64,000 nt of DNA from Phytohabitans rumicis (lineage in GTDB: Bacteria; Actinomycetota; Actinomycetes; Mycobacteriales; Micromonosporaceae), in contig NZ_BLPG01000001.1 in NCBI RefSeq assembly GCF_011764445.1, positions 6,589,001 through 6,653,000 on the forward strand. The letters are read 5' to 3'. The notes below the pieces were generated by a model. That model was not told the DNA's origin. It ran no database searches and was given only the letters and a program-made list of their open reading frames with translations. Made by a program: the position numbers and the translations under genes. Within the stretch, counting starts at the first letter, position 1, and the number at the start of each line of letters is the position of its first letter. Shown one piece after another: positions 9,347 through 18,961 of this stretch.

Positions 9347-10554
9347 AGATCGTCGACATCCGGGCCACGACCGTCACCGTCCCGCTCGAAGCGCCGCTGC
9401 GCCACTCCAACGGCGCGCACTGGGGTCGCTTCGTCCGCACCATCGTCGAGGTCGAGGCCGACAACGGGCTGGTCGGCCTCGGCGAGTTGGGCGGTGGGGG
9501 CGAGAGTGCCGAGGCGGCGGTCCGGGGCCTGCGGGAGTATCTGGTCGGCCACGACCCGTTCGCGCTGGAGGCGCTGCGGTTCGCCATCGCCAACCCGACC
9601 GCGAGTCTCTACAACAACCGCACGCAGCTGCTCGCGGCCATCGAGTTCGCCTGCCTCGACCTGATCGGCCAGCACCTCGATGTGCCCGTGTACGACCTGC
9701 TCGGCGGCAAGCTGCGCGACCGCGTGCCGTTCGCGTCGTACCTGTTCTTCCGGTTGGCCACCGACGCGGGCTTCGGGGAGGTGCGCACCCCCGAGCAGCT
9801 CGTCGCGCACGCCCGCGCGCTGCGGGACGAGCACGGCTTCACCGTCCACAAGCTCAAGGGCGGTGTCTTCCCGCCCGAGTACGAGCTGGAGTGCTACCGG
9901 GCCCTGGCGAAGGCGTTCCCGGGCGACCGGCTGCGCCACGACCCGAACGGCTCGCTGTCGGTGGCCGAGGCCCGCCGCTTCGGTGAGGCGATCCGGGACC
10001 TGCCCAACGATTACTTCGAGGACCCGACGTGGGGCCTGAACGGCATGCGCCAGCTGCGCGACCTCGGCATCCCGCTGGCCACCAACACGGTGGTCGTCAA
10101 CTTCGAGCAGCTGGCCACGAACGTACGCGATCCCGCCGTCGACGTGATCCTGCTCGACACGACGTTCTGGGGCGGCATCCGGCCGTGTGTGAAGGCGGCG
10201 GCCGTGTGCGAGACGTTCCAGCTCGGCGTCGCCGTGCACTCGTCCGGCGAGCTCGGCATCCAGCTCGCCACCATGCTGCACCTCGGCGCCGTGCTGCCCA
10301 ACCTCACGCACGCCGCCGACGCGCACTACCACCATCTCCGCGACGACGTCATCGCCGGTGGCAAGATGCCCTATGTGGCCGGCGCCATCACGGTGCCGGA
10401 CGGGCCCGGGCTCGGCGTGCGGCTCGACCCTGAGCGGGTGGCCCAGTACGCCGAGCTCTACCGCGAGCTGGGTGGCTATCCGTACGACCGGGACCCGGCC
10501 CGGCCCGGGTGGTATCCGTTGGTGCCGAACGACCGTTGGGCGGACCCGTCATGA
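9343..10554 (+). CDS. Enolase-superfamily sugar-acid dehydratase, glucarate-dehydratase-like
   Basis: This 403-aa protein is a mandelate racemase/muconate lactonizing enzyme-type member of the enolase superfamily. The catalytic set can be read directly: K170-x-K172, metal ligands Asp200 and Glu226 with Asn248 as the third, and an Asp272/His299 dyad ([15 protein letters not shown]). The spacing K172-D200-E226 is the same as K207-D235-E260 of glucarate dehydratase, and an asparagine third ligand is typical of that subgroup. It would dehydrate a sugar acid to a 2-keto-3-deoxy sugar acid. It overlaps both neighbouring genes by four bases, tying it to the mannosidase and mutarotase-like genes. The true substrate remains open. 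Confidence 0.85.
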   Translation: MKIVDIRATTVTVPLEAPLRHSNGAHWGRFVRTIVEVEADNGLVGLGELGGGGESAEAAVRGLREYLVGHDPFALEALRFAIANPTASLYNNRTQLLAAIEFACLDLIGQHLDVPVYDLLGGKLRDRVPFASYLFFRLATDAGFGEVRTPEQLVAHARALRDEHGFTVHKLKGGVFPPEYELECYRALAKAFPGDRLRHDPNGSLSVAEARRFGEAIRDLPNDYFEDPTWGLNGMRQLRDLGIPLATNTVVVNFEQLATNVRDPAVDVILLDTTFWGGIRPCVKAAAVCETFQLGVAVHSSGELGIQLATMLHLGAVLPNLTHAADAHYHHLRDDVIAGGKMPYVAGAITVPDGPGLGVRLDPERVAQYAELYRELGGYPYDRDPARPGWYPLVPNDRWADPS

Positions 10555-11540
10555 GAAACCACAGTTGCCGCGTCCACTTCGCTACCTTGCGGGGCGTCCC
10601 GGCCGTAGTGCTCGAGAACGAGCTGCTGCGGATCACCGTGCTGCTGCACGGCGGTCACGTGGTCGAGTTCAACCACAAGCCGCGCGATCTGGACTACGTG
10701 TGGCTCTCGCCGCGCGGTGGCTGGCCGGTGCCACCGTCCGACGACTTCTTCGACACCTACCCGGGCGGCTGGCAAGAGGTGCTGCCCAACGGAGGCGCGC
10801 CGGCGGCCTATCGGGGTGCCGCGATGGCGCAGCACGGTGAGGCGGCCGGACTTCCGTGGGACTGTGCGGTGGTCGCGAATGACCCCGCGGAGGTCGCGGT
10901 CCGCCTCACCGTGCGTACCCGGCGCATGCCGTACCGGGTGTCCAAGGTGCTGCGCCTGCGCTCCGGCGTCGCCCGCCTCGAAGCGGCCGAGACGCTGACC
11001 AACGAGTCAGCCGTGGCGGTGCACGCCATGTGGGGGCAGCACTTCGCGTACGGTGCGCCGTTCCTCGTACCGGGCGCCCGCATCGCGCTCCCGCCGGGGA
11101 TCACGGTGATCCCGCACGAGACGACCCTCAACCCGCCGCGGCGGGCGGTCGCGGCGGGCGGGCCGTACCCGTGGCCGGTCGTGCCCACGCCCGACGGCGG
11201 GTCGGTCGACCTGTCGGTGGTTCCGGCGCCGGGGTCGCCCAGCGACGTGCTGTACCTGACCGGCTTCACCGAGGGCTGGTACGAGCTTCGCCGGCCGGAC
11301 GCCGGTCCGGGCGTACGGGTGGAGTGGGACGCGGCCGTGCTGCCGTACCTGTGGATGTGGCACGAGTTCGGCGACACGACGGACTACCCGTGGTGGGGCC
11401 AGGCGTACGTCGCCGGCCTCGAACCGTTCTCCAGCTACCCGACCAACGGCCTGCCGGACGCGGTCGCCAACGGGACCGCGCTGTCCCTGCCGCCATCCTC
11501 GTCGAAGGAGCTCACGTGGGCCGTGGAGGTGCTGCCGTGA
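10551..11540 (+). CDS. Galactose mutarotase-like (aldose 1-epimerase fold) protein
   Basis: This 329-aa protein has the layout of the galactose-mutarotase-like superfamily: a beta-rich body with [17 protein letters not shown] near the N terminus, [10 protein letters not shown] near residue 80, and [22 protein letters not shown] near the C terminus. It lacks enough recognisable motif to name it GalM. It may instead be a DUF4432-like sugar-binding protein. Its place between the dehydratase and the SDR, with four-base overlaps on both sides, indicates a role on the same sugar intermediate. Confidence 0.7.
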   Translation: MRNHSCRVHFATLRGVPAVVLENELLRITVLLHGGHVVEFNHKPRDLDYVWLSPRGGWPVPPSDDFFDTYPGGWQEVLPNGGAPAAYRGAAMAQHGEAAGLPWDCAVVANDPAEVAVRLTVRTRRMPYRVSKVLRLRSGVARLEAAETLTNESAVAVHAMWGQHFAYGAPFLVPGARIALPPGITVIPHETTLNPPRRAVAAGGPYPWPVVPTPDGGSVDLSVVPAPGSPSDVLYLTGFTEGWYELRRPDAGPGVRVEWDAAVLPYLWMWHEFGDTTDYPWWGQAYVAGLEPFSSYPTNGLPDAVANGTALSLPPSSSKELTWAVEVLP

Positions 11541-12285
11541 CGGAGTTCGCGGGCAAGGTCGCCGTGGTGACCGGCGGGTCGCAGGGCATCGGTGCCGCGG
11601 TGGTCTCCCGGCTGGCCGACGCTGGCGCCTCGGTCGTCTCCTGTGGACTTGACGATTCCGCTGAGGTCCACGCCGATGTAACCGTCGCGGCCGACATGGA
11701 CCGGCTCATGGCCACCGCCGTCGAACGCTTCGGCGGCATCGACGTGCTTGTCACGAGCGCCGGCATACAGCGGTACGGCACGGTCGTCGAGACGTCCGAG
11801 GCGCTGTGGGACGAGGTCCTCGACGTCAACCTCAAGGGCGTCTTCCTCGCCTGCCGGGCAGCGGTCCCGCACCTGCGCGCGCGGGGCGGCGGCGCCATCG
11901 TCGCCGTCTCCTCGGTGCAGGCGTTCGTCTCCCAGCAAGGCGTCGCCGCGTACGCCGCGAGCAAGGCCGCGATCAACGCGCTGGTCCGGTCGATGGCCCT
12001 GGACCACGCGGCCGAACGGATCCGGGTCAACGCCGTCTGCCCCGGCTCCGTGGACACACCCATGCTCCGCTGGGCCGCCGACCTGTTCCGTGGCGGCTCC
12101 ACTGTGGAAGAGACCATCGCGCAATGGGGCCGCAGCCACCCGCTTGGCCGGGTGGCACAGGCCGAAGAGGTCGCCGAGGTAGTCGCGTTCCTCGCCAGCG
12201 ACCGGGCGTCGTTCGTCACCGGCGCCGAATATCGGGTGGACGGTGGCCTGCTCGCCGTCAACCCGGCATCGCTCCCCCTGCATAG
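11537..12285 (+). CDS. SDR family oxidoreductase (C-terminal end frame-shifted)
   Basis: This classical short-chain dehydrogenase of about 248 aa has a nucleotide-binding motif TGGSQGIG (residues 12-19) and the catalytic Ser126, Tyr139 and Lys143 (AYAASKAA). It probably oxidises or reduces a sugar derivative from the upstream steps. The GTG start overlaps the previous stop by four bases. After the usual C-terminal DGGLLAV the frame has no stop until 13417, running out of frame through the next gene. Adding one C to the C5 run at 12274-12278 gives a stop at 12283-12285, the usual SDR length. I take that as the true end. Confidence 0.85.
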
Positions 12286-12303
12286 TCACTGGATAGGAGA
12301 GTC

Positions 12304-13406
12304 ATGCAACGTCGCACCCTCCTCGGCGGTGCGGCGGGCGCCGCGGCACTCACCGTGCTGTCCGCCCGCCCGGCCGCTGCCGCTGGCCCCGCCCCGTCCT
12401 CACCCCGTCGGCGTCACCCAACGCCGGGCTGAACAACCTCTTCAACACGTACGGCAACTCCGGTGTGGGCTGGACCGGGGCCGACAGCACGTACTCCACG
12501 TCGTTGCCCGGCGGAAAGCGGCTCTGGATCTACTCCGACACCTTCCTCGGCCCGGTCAACCCCGACCTCAGCCGCCCGATGGACGTTCCCTTCCTGCGCA
12601 ACTCGATGATCGTCCAAAATGGACGCAAGCTCACCACGATCCACGGCGGTACGGCGGCCGAACCGACCACGCTGCTCGCCCCCGACGACCCCACCCGGTG
12701 GTGGTGGGTGGGCGCCGGGATCACCCTTGGCGGCGTGCTGTACCAGACCGTCGTCGAGTTCGGCCGGACCGGCGACGGACCGTGGGACTTCGCCTGGATG
12801 GGCAACCACCTCGCCCGGATGTCCGTGGGCCGGCTGAACCGCGTCATCGACATCCGTCCGCTGCCGTCCTCGATCGAGGTGACCTGGGCCTCCTGGCTCC
12901 AGCCGATCGGCAACTACCTCTACATCTACGGCGTCGAGGACCTCGGCGCGAGCAAGTACCTCCATGTGGCCCGGGCGGCGGGGCGCAACCCGCTCGGGCG
13001 CTGGCAGTACTGGACCGGGTCCGGGTGGTCCACCAGCGAGGCCGACTCGGCGCGCGTGCTGGAGGGCGTCAGCAACGAGTACAGCGTGACGCCGTGGCGC
13101 GGCCAGTGGCTCCTGGTCACCCAGGACACCACCGAGCTGTTCAGCACCAAAATCGTCGGGTACCTGGGCGGCAGCCCGACCGGACCGTTCACCGGCAAGA
13201 CTTTGCTCTACAACACGCCGGAGACCGGGCTGCTGGGCAGCTACGGCAACCCAAACGTGTTCACCTACAACCCGCACGTGCACCCGGAGCTGAGCACCGA
13301 CCGCAAGCTCGTCGTGTCGTACAACGTCAACAGTTTCAACGGCCAGGACCTGTACGACGACGTCACGATCTACCGCGGCCGCTTCGTCGACGTGAACTTG
13401 GCTTGA
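12304..13406 (+). CDS. Tat-exported beta-propeller-like protein (DUF5005/DUF4185-like), frame interrupted
   Basis: The ATG at 12304, preceded by AGGAGAG, encodes a twin-arginine signal peptide (QRRTLLGG, then a hydrophobic stretch and ARPAAAA). The mature part, beginning LTPSASPNAGLNNLFNTYGN, lies in a different frame that runs to 13406. One extra base in the C/T-rich stretch near 12395 joins them into a protein of about 367 aa. The body (GGKRLWIYSDTFLGP, FLRNSMIVQ, SNEYSVTPW, TYNPHVHPEL) resembles secreted DUF5005/DUF4185 beta-propeller proteins related to glycosidases. A folded Tat substrate would act outside the cell, perhaps on the glycan whose fragments the operon imports. Exact activity is unknown. 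Confidence 0.7.
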
Positions 13407-13415
13407 CCGTGTCGT

Positions 13416-13465
13416 AGATGTTGACGACTTTGTGTCGTCCCAACGACAGGAAGTCGTCAACATCT
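13416..13465 (+). terminator. Long terminator-like hairpin ending the sugar operon
   Basis: Arms 13416-13430 and 13451-13465 (AGATGTTGACGACTT and its exact complement) form a 15-bp stem. Inside it, TGTCGT (13433-13438) pairs with ACGACA (13443-13448). The structure begins about 10 bp after the stop codon of the propeller-like gene and ends 16 bp before the next start codon, so it fits a transcription terminator. Confidence 0.7.
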
Positions 13466-13481
13466 CCGGTGAACTGGCCCA

Positions 13482-14410
13482 GTGCGCGAGTTGGACTGGG
13501 TGCTGTTCGAGCAGGGCGGTGTGCTGAGCACGAAGCAGGCTGTCGGGTTGCTGGGCGCGGGCAAGGTGCGCCACCTGATCGCCAGCGGTCGCTGGCGGCG
13601 TTGGTGCCGGGGCGTCCTGGTCAGCCATCCGGGTGAGCTGAACCATCTGCAGCAGCTGTGGGTCGCGGTGCTCTCGGTGGGCGGGGTGCGGTGCTCGCCG
13701 GGCTCGCCGCGGCCGCCGAGTCGGGCCTGCGCGGCTTTCGGGCCGAGCCCATCGATCTGCTCGTGCCGGAGGGCCGTACCACTGCGTCGGCTCGGCGGCA
13801 CCTCCCGCCTGGCATGCCGGGCGTGCGCGTACACCGCACGCGCTCGCTGCCGCAGGAACACCTACAAGTGGGTCGGCCGATGCGGACCAGCACACCCCGC
13901 TCGCTGGTCGACGCGGCCGGGTGGGCACGCGGCGACAACGAGGCGCGGTCCATCATCGCGGCCGGCTGCCAGCAGCGCATCGTCACGCCTCAAGAGATCA
14001 TCACCGTCGTGCAGCAGCTGCCACGGGCCCGGCGCCGCGCGCTCGTGGTCGAGACTGCGCAGTACGCCCACGGCGGCGCGACCGCGCTATCGGAGATCGA
14101 CTTCGTCAAGCTCTGCCGACGGCACCGCCTGCCGCCACCGGACCTGCAGGAGCCGCGCAAAGACGCCAGCGGCCGGACGCGGTACCTCGACGCGTACTGG
14201 CGGGCCTGGAAGCTGCACGTGGAGGTGGACGGCGCGCACCACATGCAGGTCCGCTACTGGGAGGCGGACATGAGTCGGCAGAACGAGGTGTGGATCGCCG
14301 GCGACCGGATCCTGCGCTTCTCCGCCTGGCAGGTCCGCCACCGCCCCAAAGAGGTGGCCGATCAGCTCCGGCGCGCCCTCATGACCGCCGGCTGGGTGCC
14401 AGTCGAGTAG
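13482..14410 (+). CDS. AbiEi-like N-terminal / DUF559 (Vsr-like) C-terminal protein, frame interrupted
   Basis: The N-terminal part (from the GTG at 13482) has the winged-helix pattern of AbiEi antitoxin-like proteins, VLSTKQAVGLLGAGKVRHLIASG. The C-terminal part (to 14410) has a DUF559/Vsr-like nuclease fold with YLDAYWRAWKLHVEVDGAHH and RQNEVWIAGDRILRFSAWQV. They lie in two frames, and one added G in the G4 run at 13683-13686 joins them into a protein of about 309 aa, the usual size for this common actinobacterial family. No AbiEii toxin gene is nearby, so a toxin-antitoxin role is unsupported. Nuclease function is inferred from the family only. Confidence 0.7.
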
Positions 14411-14421
14411 AGGTTGACGAA

Positions 14422-15222
14422 CTAAGCGGCGTCGGCCATGCGGCCGCGCAGCTTGGCTAGCGCCTTGGTCAGCAGGCGGGACACGTGCATCTGGGAGACG
14501 CCGATCTGGTCGGCGATCTGGCTCTGGGTGAGGTTGCCGTAGAAGCGCAGGAGCAGGATCTTCTGCTCGCGCGCGTCGAGGCTGGCCAGCGCCGGTCCGA
14601 GCGCGATCCGCAGCTCCGCGAGCTCGAACTCCGGGTCCGGCCCGCCCATGGTGTCGCCGAGTTCGGTGTCGCTGTCCGTGGATAGCGGTGCGGACAGCGA
14701 CGTGCTGTTGTAGGCGCGGGCGGCCTCCAGCCCTTCCAGGATCTGCTCCTCGGTGAGCCCCAGGTGGCCGGCGATGTCGGCGACGGTCGGTGAGCGGCCC
14801 AGCCGATGGGACAGGGTGCTGTTGGCCTCGGAGATGGCCAGCCGCAGCTCCTGTAGCCGGCGTGGCACGCGGATGTCCCACGTGCGATCCCGGAAGTGGC
14901 GCTTGAGCTCGCCGATGATCGTGGGGATGGCGAACCCGGCGAACTCGATGCCCCGCTGGGCGTCGAACCGGTCGACCGCCTTGATCAGCCCGACCATCGC
15001 GGTCTGGATCAGATCGTCGAGGGGTTCGCCGCGGCCGTGATAGCGGTGTGCCAGGTGCCGGGCCATGGGGGCGAACGCGGTGATCGTCCGCTCGCGCAGC
15101 GCGGGCCGGGACGGGTGGCGGGCGGGCAGCGCCGCCAGGGCGGCCAGTAGGTCGGCGCCGTCGTCGCGTGCCGCGTCTGTGCCGGCATCCGAGGTGGTCG
15201 AAGTAACGAGAGCGTGGGTCAC
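14422..15222 (-). CDS. RNA polymerase sigma factor, SigB/SigF/SigG subfamily
   Basis: This 266-aa sigma-70 factor has regions 2 (DDLIQTAMVGLIKAVDRFD and FAGFAIPTIIGELKRHFRD), 3 (ISEANSTLSHRLGRSPTVAD) and 4 (RIALGPALASLDAREQKILLLRFY and MHVSRLLTKALAKLRG). The AIPTIIGELKRHFRD pattern is diagnostic of the stress and sporulation SigB/SigF group. Such factors are usually held by an anti-sigma kinase, but none is encoded next door. The start follows GGGGAGACC. It lies convergent with the AbiEi/DUF559-like gene, 11 bp away. Confidence 0.93.
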   Translation of the reverse strand: MTHALVTSTTSDAGTDAARDDGADLLAALAALPARHPSRPALRERTITAFAPMARHLAHRYHGRGEPLDDLIQTAMVGLIKAVDRFDAQRGIEFAGFAIPTIIGELKRHFRDRTWDIRVPRRLQELRLAISEANSTLSHRLGRSPTVADIAGHLGLTEEQILEGLEAARAYNSTSLSAPLSTDSDTELGDTMGGPDPEFELAELRIALGPALASLDAREQKILLLRFYGNLTQSQIADQIGVSQMHVSRLLTKALAKLRGRMADAA

Positions 15223-15363
15223 GGTGGTCTCCCCTTGGTGGCGTCCCAGCGCCTCGGCAATATCGACTTACCTCACCGTAGCCCATTCGGCCGGCAGGGG
15301 ATAGCCGAAAGGATGAGTGCCTTAACGGTCAAAGTCGATGAAACCAGTACAGAACAACAAGGG

Positions 15364-17847
15364 CTACTCGTCGCCGACCGAGATGATCCTGACCGCGGCG
15401 GCGCCCAACTCGTCGGAGGCGGCCAGGTCCACCTCGGCGGTGATCGCCCAGTCGTGGTGGCCGGCGGGGTCGTCGAGGATCTGGCGCACGCGCCAGCGGT
15501 CCGGGCCCTGATCGATCATCAGGAGGGCGGGGCCGCGCGCGTTCGGGCCGGTGCCGATCTCGTCGTGCTCGTCGTAGTACGGCTCCAGGGCGTCGGCCCA
15601 GGCGTCGGCGTCCCAGCCGGACTCGGCGTCGAGGGTGCCCAACTCGTCGTACCGGCGCAGGGCGGCAAGCTCGACGCGGCGGAAGAGCGCGTTGCGGACG
15701 AGCACCCGGAAGGCGCGGACGTTGCGGGTGACCGCGGGCGGCTGATCGGCCATCGCGGCCCGCTCGTCGGCGGTGGAAGCACCGGAGCGCAGCCGCTCCC
15801 ACTCGTCGAGCAGGCTGGAGTCGACCTGGCGGACCAGTTCGCCGAGCCACTCGATGAGGTCGATGAGCTCCTCGGTCTTGGCGTCGTCGGGCACGGTCTG
15901 CCGGACCGCCTTGTACGCGTCGGCGAGGTAGCGCAGCACCAGCCCTTCGGAGCGGGACAGGCCGTAGAAGCTGACATATTCGGTGAACGTCATCGCGCGC
16001 TCGTACATGTCGCGCGCCACCGACTTGGGAGACAGCTCGTGGTCGGCCACCCACGGGTGCCCCTTGCGGTACGCCTCGAAGCCGACCTCCAGCAGGTCGG
16101 CGAGCGGCTTCGGGTGGGTCACCTGGTCGAGCAGCTCCAGGCGGGCCTCGTACTCGATGCCCTCGGCCTTCATCGCGGCCACCGCCTCGCCGCGCGCCTT
16201 GAACTGCTGCGCCGACAGCACCTGGCGCGGATTGTCCAAGGTGGACTCGATGACGGAGAGCACGTCGAGGGCGTACGTGGGGGACTCGCGGTCGAGCAGG
16301 TCGATGGCGGCGAGCGCGAACGGCGACAGCGGCTGGTTGAGCGCGAAGTCGAACTGTAGGTCCAGGGTCAGGTGCGGGACCGGTGTGGAGGAGACGACGC
16401 CCGCCGCCAGCAGGGCCCGGTAGATGGCGATCGCCCGCCGGATGTGCTTGCGCCGGGTGGCGGGGTCGTCGTGGTTCTCGGTGAGCAGGTGGCGCATCGC
16501 GGCGAACGCGTCACCGGGGCGGCCGATGACGTTGAGCAGCATGGAGTGGCTCACCGCGAAGCTCGACGTGAGCGGCTCGGGCTCGGCCTCCACCAGCCGA
16601 TCGAACGTCGGCCTGCCCCAGCCGATGGAGCCCTCGGGTGGCTTCTTCCGCACCACCTTGCGGCGCTTCTTCGGGTCGTCGCCAGCCTTGGCGAGGGCCT
16701 TCTCGTTGTCGATGACGTGCTCGGGGGCCTGGACGACGACGTTGCCGACGGTGTCGTACCCGGCCCGCCCGGCCCGGCCGGCGATCTGGTGGAACTCGCG
16801 GGCCTTGAGAAGTCGGGTGCGCACCCCGTCGTACTTGCTCAGCCCGGTGAACAGGACCGTCCGGATAGGAACGTTGATGCCCACGCCGAGCGTGTCGGTG
16901 CCGCAGATCACCTTCAGCAGGCCGGCCTGGGCGAGGGTCTCCACGAGCCGGCGGTACTTCGGCAGCATGCCGGCGTGGTGCACGCCGATGCCGTGCCGCA
17001 CGAGCCGCGACAGCGTACGCCCGAAGCCGGCGGTGAACCGGAAGTCACCGATGGCGGCGGCGATGGCGTCCTTCTCCGCCCGGGTGCTGAGGTTGACGCT
17101 CATCAGCGCCTGCGCCCGCTCGAGCGCGGCCGCCTGGGTGAAGTGGACAATGTAGACAGGCGCCTGGTGGGTGCTCAGCAGCTCCTCGATGGTCTCGTGC
17201 AACGGCGTCGTGACGTACGAGAAGAAGAGCGGGACCGGCCGTGCGGCCGTGCGGACCGCGGCGGTGGGCCGGCCGGTGCGCCGGGTCAGGTCCTTCTCGA
17301 AGAACGACACGTCGCCGAGCGTCGCGGACATGAGGACGAACTGCGCCTGCGGCAGCTCCAGCAACGGCACCTGCCACGCCCAGCCCCGGTCGGGCTCGGA
17401 GTAGAAGTGGAACTCGTCCATCACGACCAGGCCGACGTCCGCCTCGGCGCCCTCGCGCAGGGCGATGTTGGCGAGGATCTCGGCGGTGCAGCAGATGATG
17501 GGCGCGTCCTCGTTGACGCTGGCGTCGCCGGTGAGCATGCCCACGTTGGCCGCGCCGAACGCCTCGCAGAGGGCGAAGAACTTTTCCGAGACGAGCGCCT
17601 TGATGGGTGCGGTATAGAAGGTGGTGCGGCCGGTCGCGAGGGCGGCGAAGTGGGCGCCGAGCGCGACGAGGCTCTTGCCGGAGCCGGTCGGTGTGCTCAG
17701 GATCACGTTGGCGCCCGACACGATCTCGATAAGCGCCTCTTCCTGATGGGGATAGAGGGTGAGCCCCTGATCCGCGGCCCAGGATGAGAACGCGTCGAAG
17801 AGCGCGTCGGGGCCGGCGTCGGCCGGGCGGAGGTCGGTGAGCGTCAT
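15364..17847 (-). CDS. DEAD/DEAH-box helicase with DUF3516 domain
   Basis: This 827-aa superfamily 2 helicase has Walker A STPTGSGKS (residues 51-59), the DEFH box (144-147), SAT (174-176) and the motif VI pattern HQIAGRAGRAGYD in the middle. The C-terminal half matches the actinobacterial DUF3516 domain. The family is related to Ski2/HelY-like RNA helicases and is widespread in actinobacteria. An RNA-processing role is inferred from the family and is not shown here. It is complete, on the minus strand, between the sigma factor and a LuxR-type regulator. Confidence 0.9.
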   Translation of the reverse strand: MTLTDLRPADAGPDALFDAFSSWAADQGLTLYPHQEEALIEIVSGANVILSTPTGSGKSLVALGAHFAALATGRTTFYTAPIKALVSEKFFALCEAFGAANVGMLTGDASVNEDAPIICCTAEILANIALREGAEADVGLVVMDEFHFYSEPDRGWAWQVPLLELPQAQFVLMSATLGDVSFFEKDLTRRTGRPTAAVRTAARPVPLFFSYVTTPLHETIEELLSTHQAPVYIVHFTQAAALERAQALMSVNLSTRAEKDAIAAAIGDFRFTAGFGRTLSRLVRHGIGVHHAGMLPKYRRLVETLAQAGLLKVICGTDTLGVGINVPIRTVLFTGLSKYDGVRTRLLKAREFHQIAGRAGRAGYDTVGNVVVQAPEHVIDNEKALAKAGDDPKKRRKVVRKKPPEGSIGWGRPTFDRLVEAEPEPLTSSFAVSHSMLLNVIGRPGDAFAAMRHLLTENHDDPATRRKHIRRAIAIYRALLAAGVVSSTPVPHLTLDLQFDFALNQPLSPFALAAIDLLDRESPTYALDVLSVIESTLDNPRQVLSAQQFKARGEAVAAMKAEGIEYEARLELLDQVTHPKPLADLLEVGFEAYRKGHPWVADHELSPKSVARDMYERAMTFTEYVSFYGLSRSEGLVLRYLADAYKAVRQTVPDDAKTEELIDLIEWLGELVRQVDSSLLDEWERLRSGASTADERAAMADQPPAVTRNVRAFRVLVRNALFRRVELAALRRYDELGTLDAESGWDADAWADALEPYYDEHDEIGTGPNARGPALLMIDQGPDRWRVRQILDDPAGHHDWAITAEVDLAASDELGAAAVRIISVGDE

Positions 17848-17869
17848 AACCGCTCAATAGTGCCAGGTA

Positions 17870-18847
17870 TTACAACCAGCCACGCTCCCGCGCCTGCCAG
17901 CCGAGCTGAAGTCGGGACCGCGCGTTGGTCAACTCCATGAGGTGCTGCACCCGGCGCACGACGGTCCGCCGGCTTACCCCCAGGCGGGCGGCGGCTGCCT
18001 CGTCGGTCAGTCCCGCGACGAGCAGCGACAGGAGCTGGCGGTCGCTGCCGGAGATGGCCGAGTCGGCCCGCGGCGTGTCGGCGTCCGCCAGCGACAGCGG
18101 GGTGGCGAGCGTCCAGACCGTCTCGAAGAGCGCGATCAGCGCGTCGAGGAGGCCGCACGGATGCACCAGCAGCGCCGCGTCGTGCGCCGCCGTGGCGTAC
18201 GCCAGCGGCAGCAGCGCCAGCTCCTGGTCGGCGATGGCGAGCTTGGTCGGCAGCACGTCGATGAGGCGGGCCTGCTCGCCGGCGCGCAGGTGGGTCGCGG
18301 CGGCGGCCGCCATGTCGCGGTCGGCGAGGGCGGCCGCGTCGTACACCGCCCGGTAGCTGACGCCGGCGGCCTCCCGGTCGAGCTGGGTGCGGTTGACCTC
18401 GGTCGGCTTCGCGTACGGCGGGGCCACCAGCACCCGCATCTCCCGCCGGGCGGTCCGCTGGATCCGGTCGAACGCCCGTCCCACGGCGGCCCGGCCGGAC
18501 ACGATCTCGATCAGCTCCTCGGTACGCCGGTTGGCGACCAGGTGCTGCGCCTCGTCGGCGAGCTGGTGCGCGGCCTCCCGGGTGCGTTCGAGCTCCTCCA
18601 TGCGCCGGCGGACCAGCTGCTCCACCGCCAGGTCCGGCGGCACCGGGACGACCCGTTCGTGCGGTGGCGGCGTGCGGTGCACCAGTCCCTTGCGCTGCAA
18701 ACCGGCGACCGCGCGGCGGACGCCGGCCGCGGTCAGGCCGACGCGGTCGGCGAGCTGGGGGAGCGGCGCGCCGCCCTGGCGTACCAGCGAGAGGTACGTG
18801 GTCTCCTCCGCGGCGCTGAGCCCGGCGGCCTGGAGCACGGTGGACAC
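17870..18847 (-). CDS. TrmB/LuxR-type transcriptional regulator
   Basis: This 325-aa protein has an N-terminal TrmB-like winged helix (about residues 5-75, LSAAEETTYLSLVRQGG and GVRRAVAGLQRKGLV), a middle domain of phospholipase-D/sensor type, and a C-terminal LuxR HTH (about residues 262-318, LVAGLTDEAAAARLGVSRRTVVRRVQ). This arrangement is common in streptomycete and related regulators often placed beside secreted protease genes. Here it is divergent from a large subtilase gene, with a shared 114-bp promoter region, so control of that protease is likely but unproven. Confidence 0.85.
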   Translation of the reverse strand: MSTVLQAAGLSAAEETTYLSLVRQGGAPLPQLADRVGLTAAGVRRAVAGLQRKGLVHRTPPPHERVVPVPPDLAVEQLVRRRMEELERTREAAHQLADEAQHLVANRRTEELIEIVSGRAAVGRAFDRIQRTARREMRVLVAPPYAKPTEVNRTQLDREAAGVSYRAVYDAAALADRDMAAAAATHLRAGEQARLIDVLPTKLAIADQELALLPLAYATAAHDAALLVHPCGLLDALIALFETVWTLATPLSLADADTPRADSAISGSDRQLLSLLVAGLTDEAAAARLGVSRRTVVRRVQHLMELTNARSRLQLGWQARERGWL

Positions 18848-18961
18848 CCCCGTTGACGCATCTGCGACATGGCGCGACTGCGCTGACCGTAGATCCTTTA
18901 CCGCCTTGATGACAAGGTGTGACGCTGCTCGCTGTTAGAGCCGCCACATGACGGGGAAGTC

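Noticed and set aside
12274-13690. Programmed ribosomal frameshifting as the reason for split frames.
   Set aside because: There is no consistent slippery heptamer plus stem-loop. The breaks occur in many unrelated gene families, all in one direction and nearly all at G/C runs.
13482-14410. AbiE-type toxin-antitoxin or phage defence locus.
   Set aside because: Only the AbiEi-like/DUF559-like protein is present. No AbiEii nucleotidyltransferase or other defence gene lies nearby.
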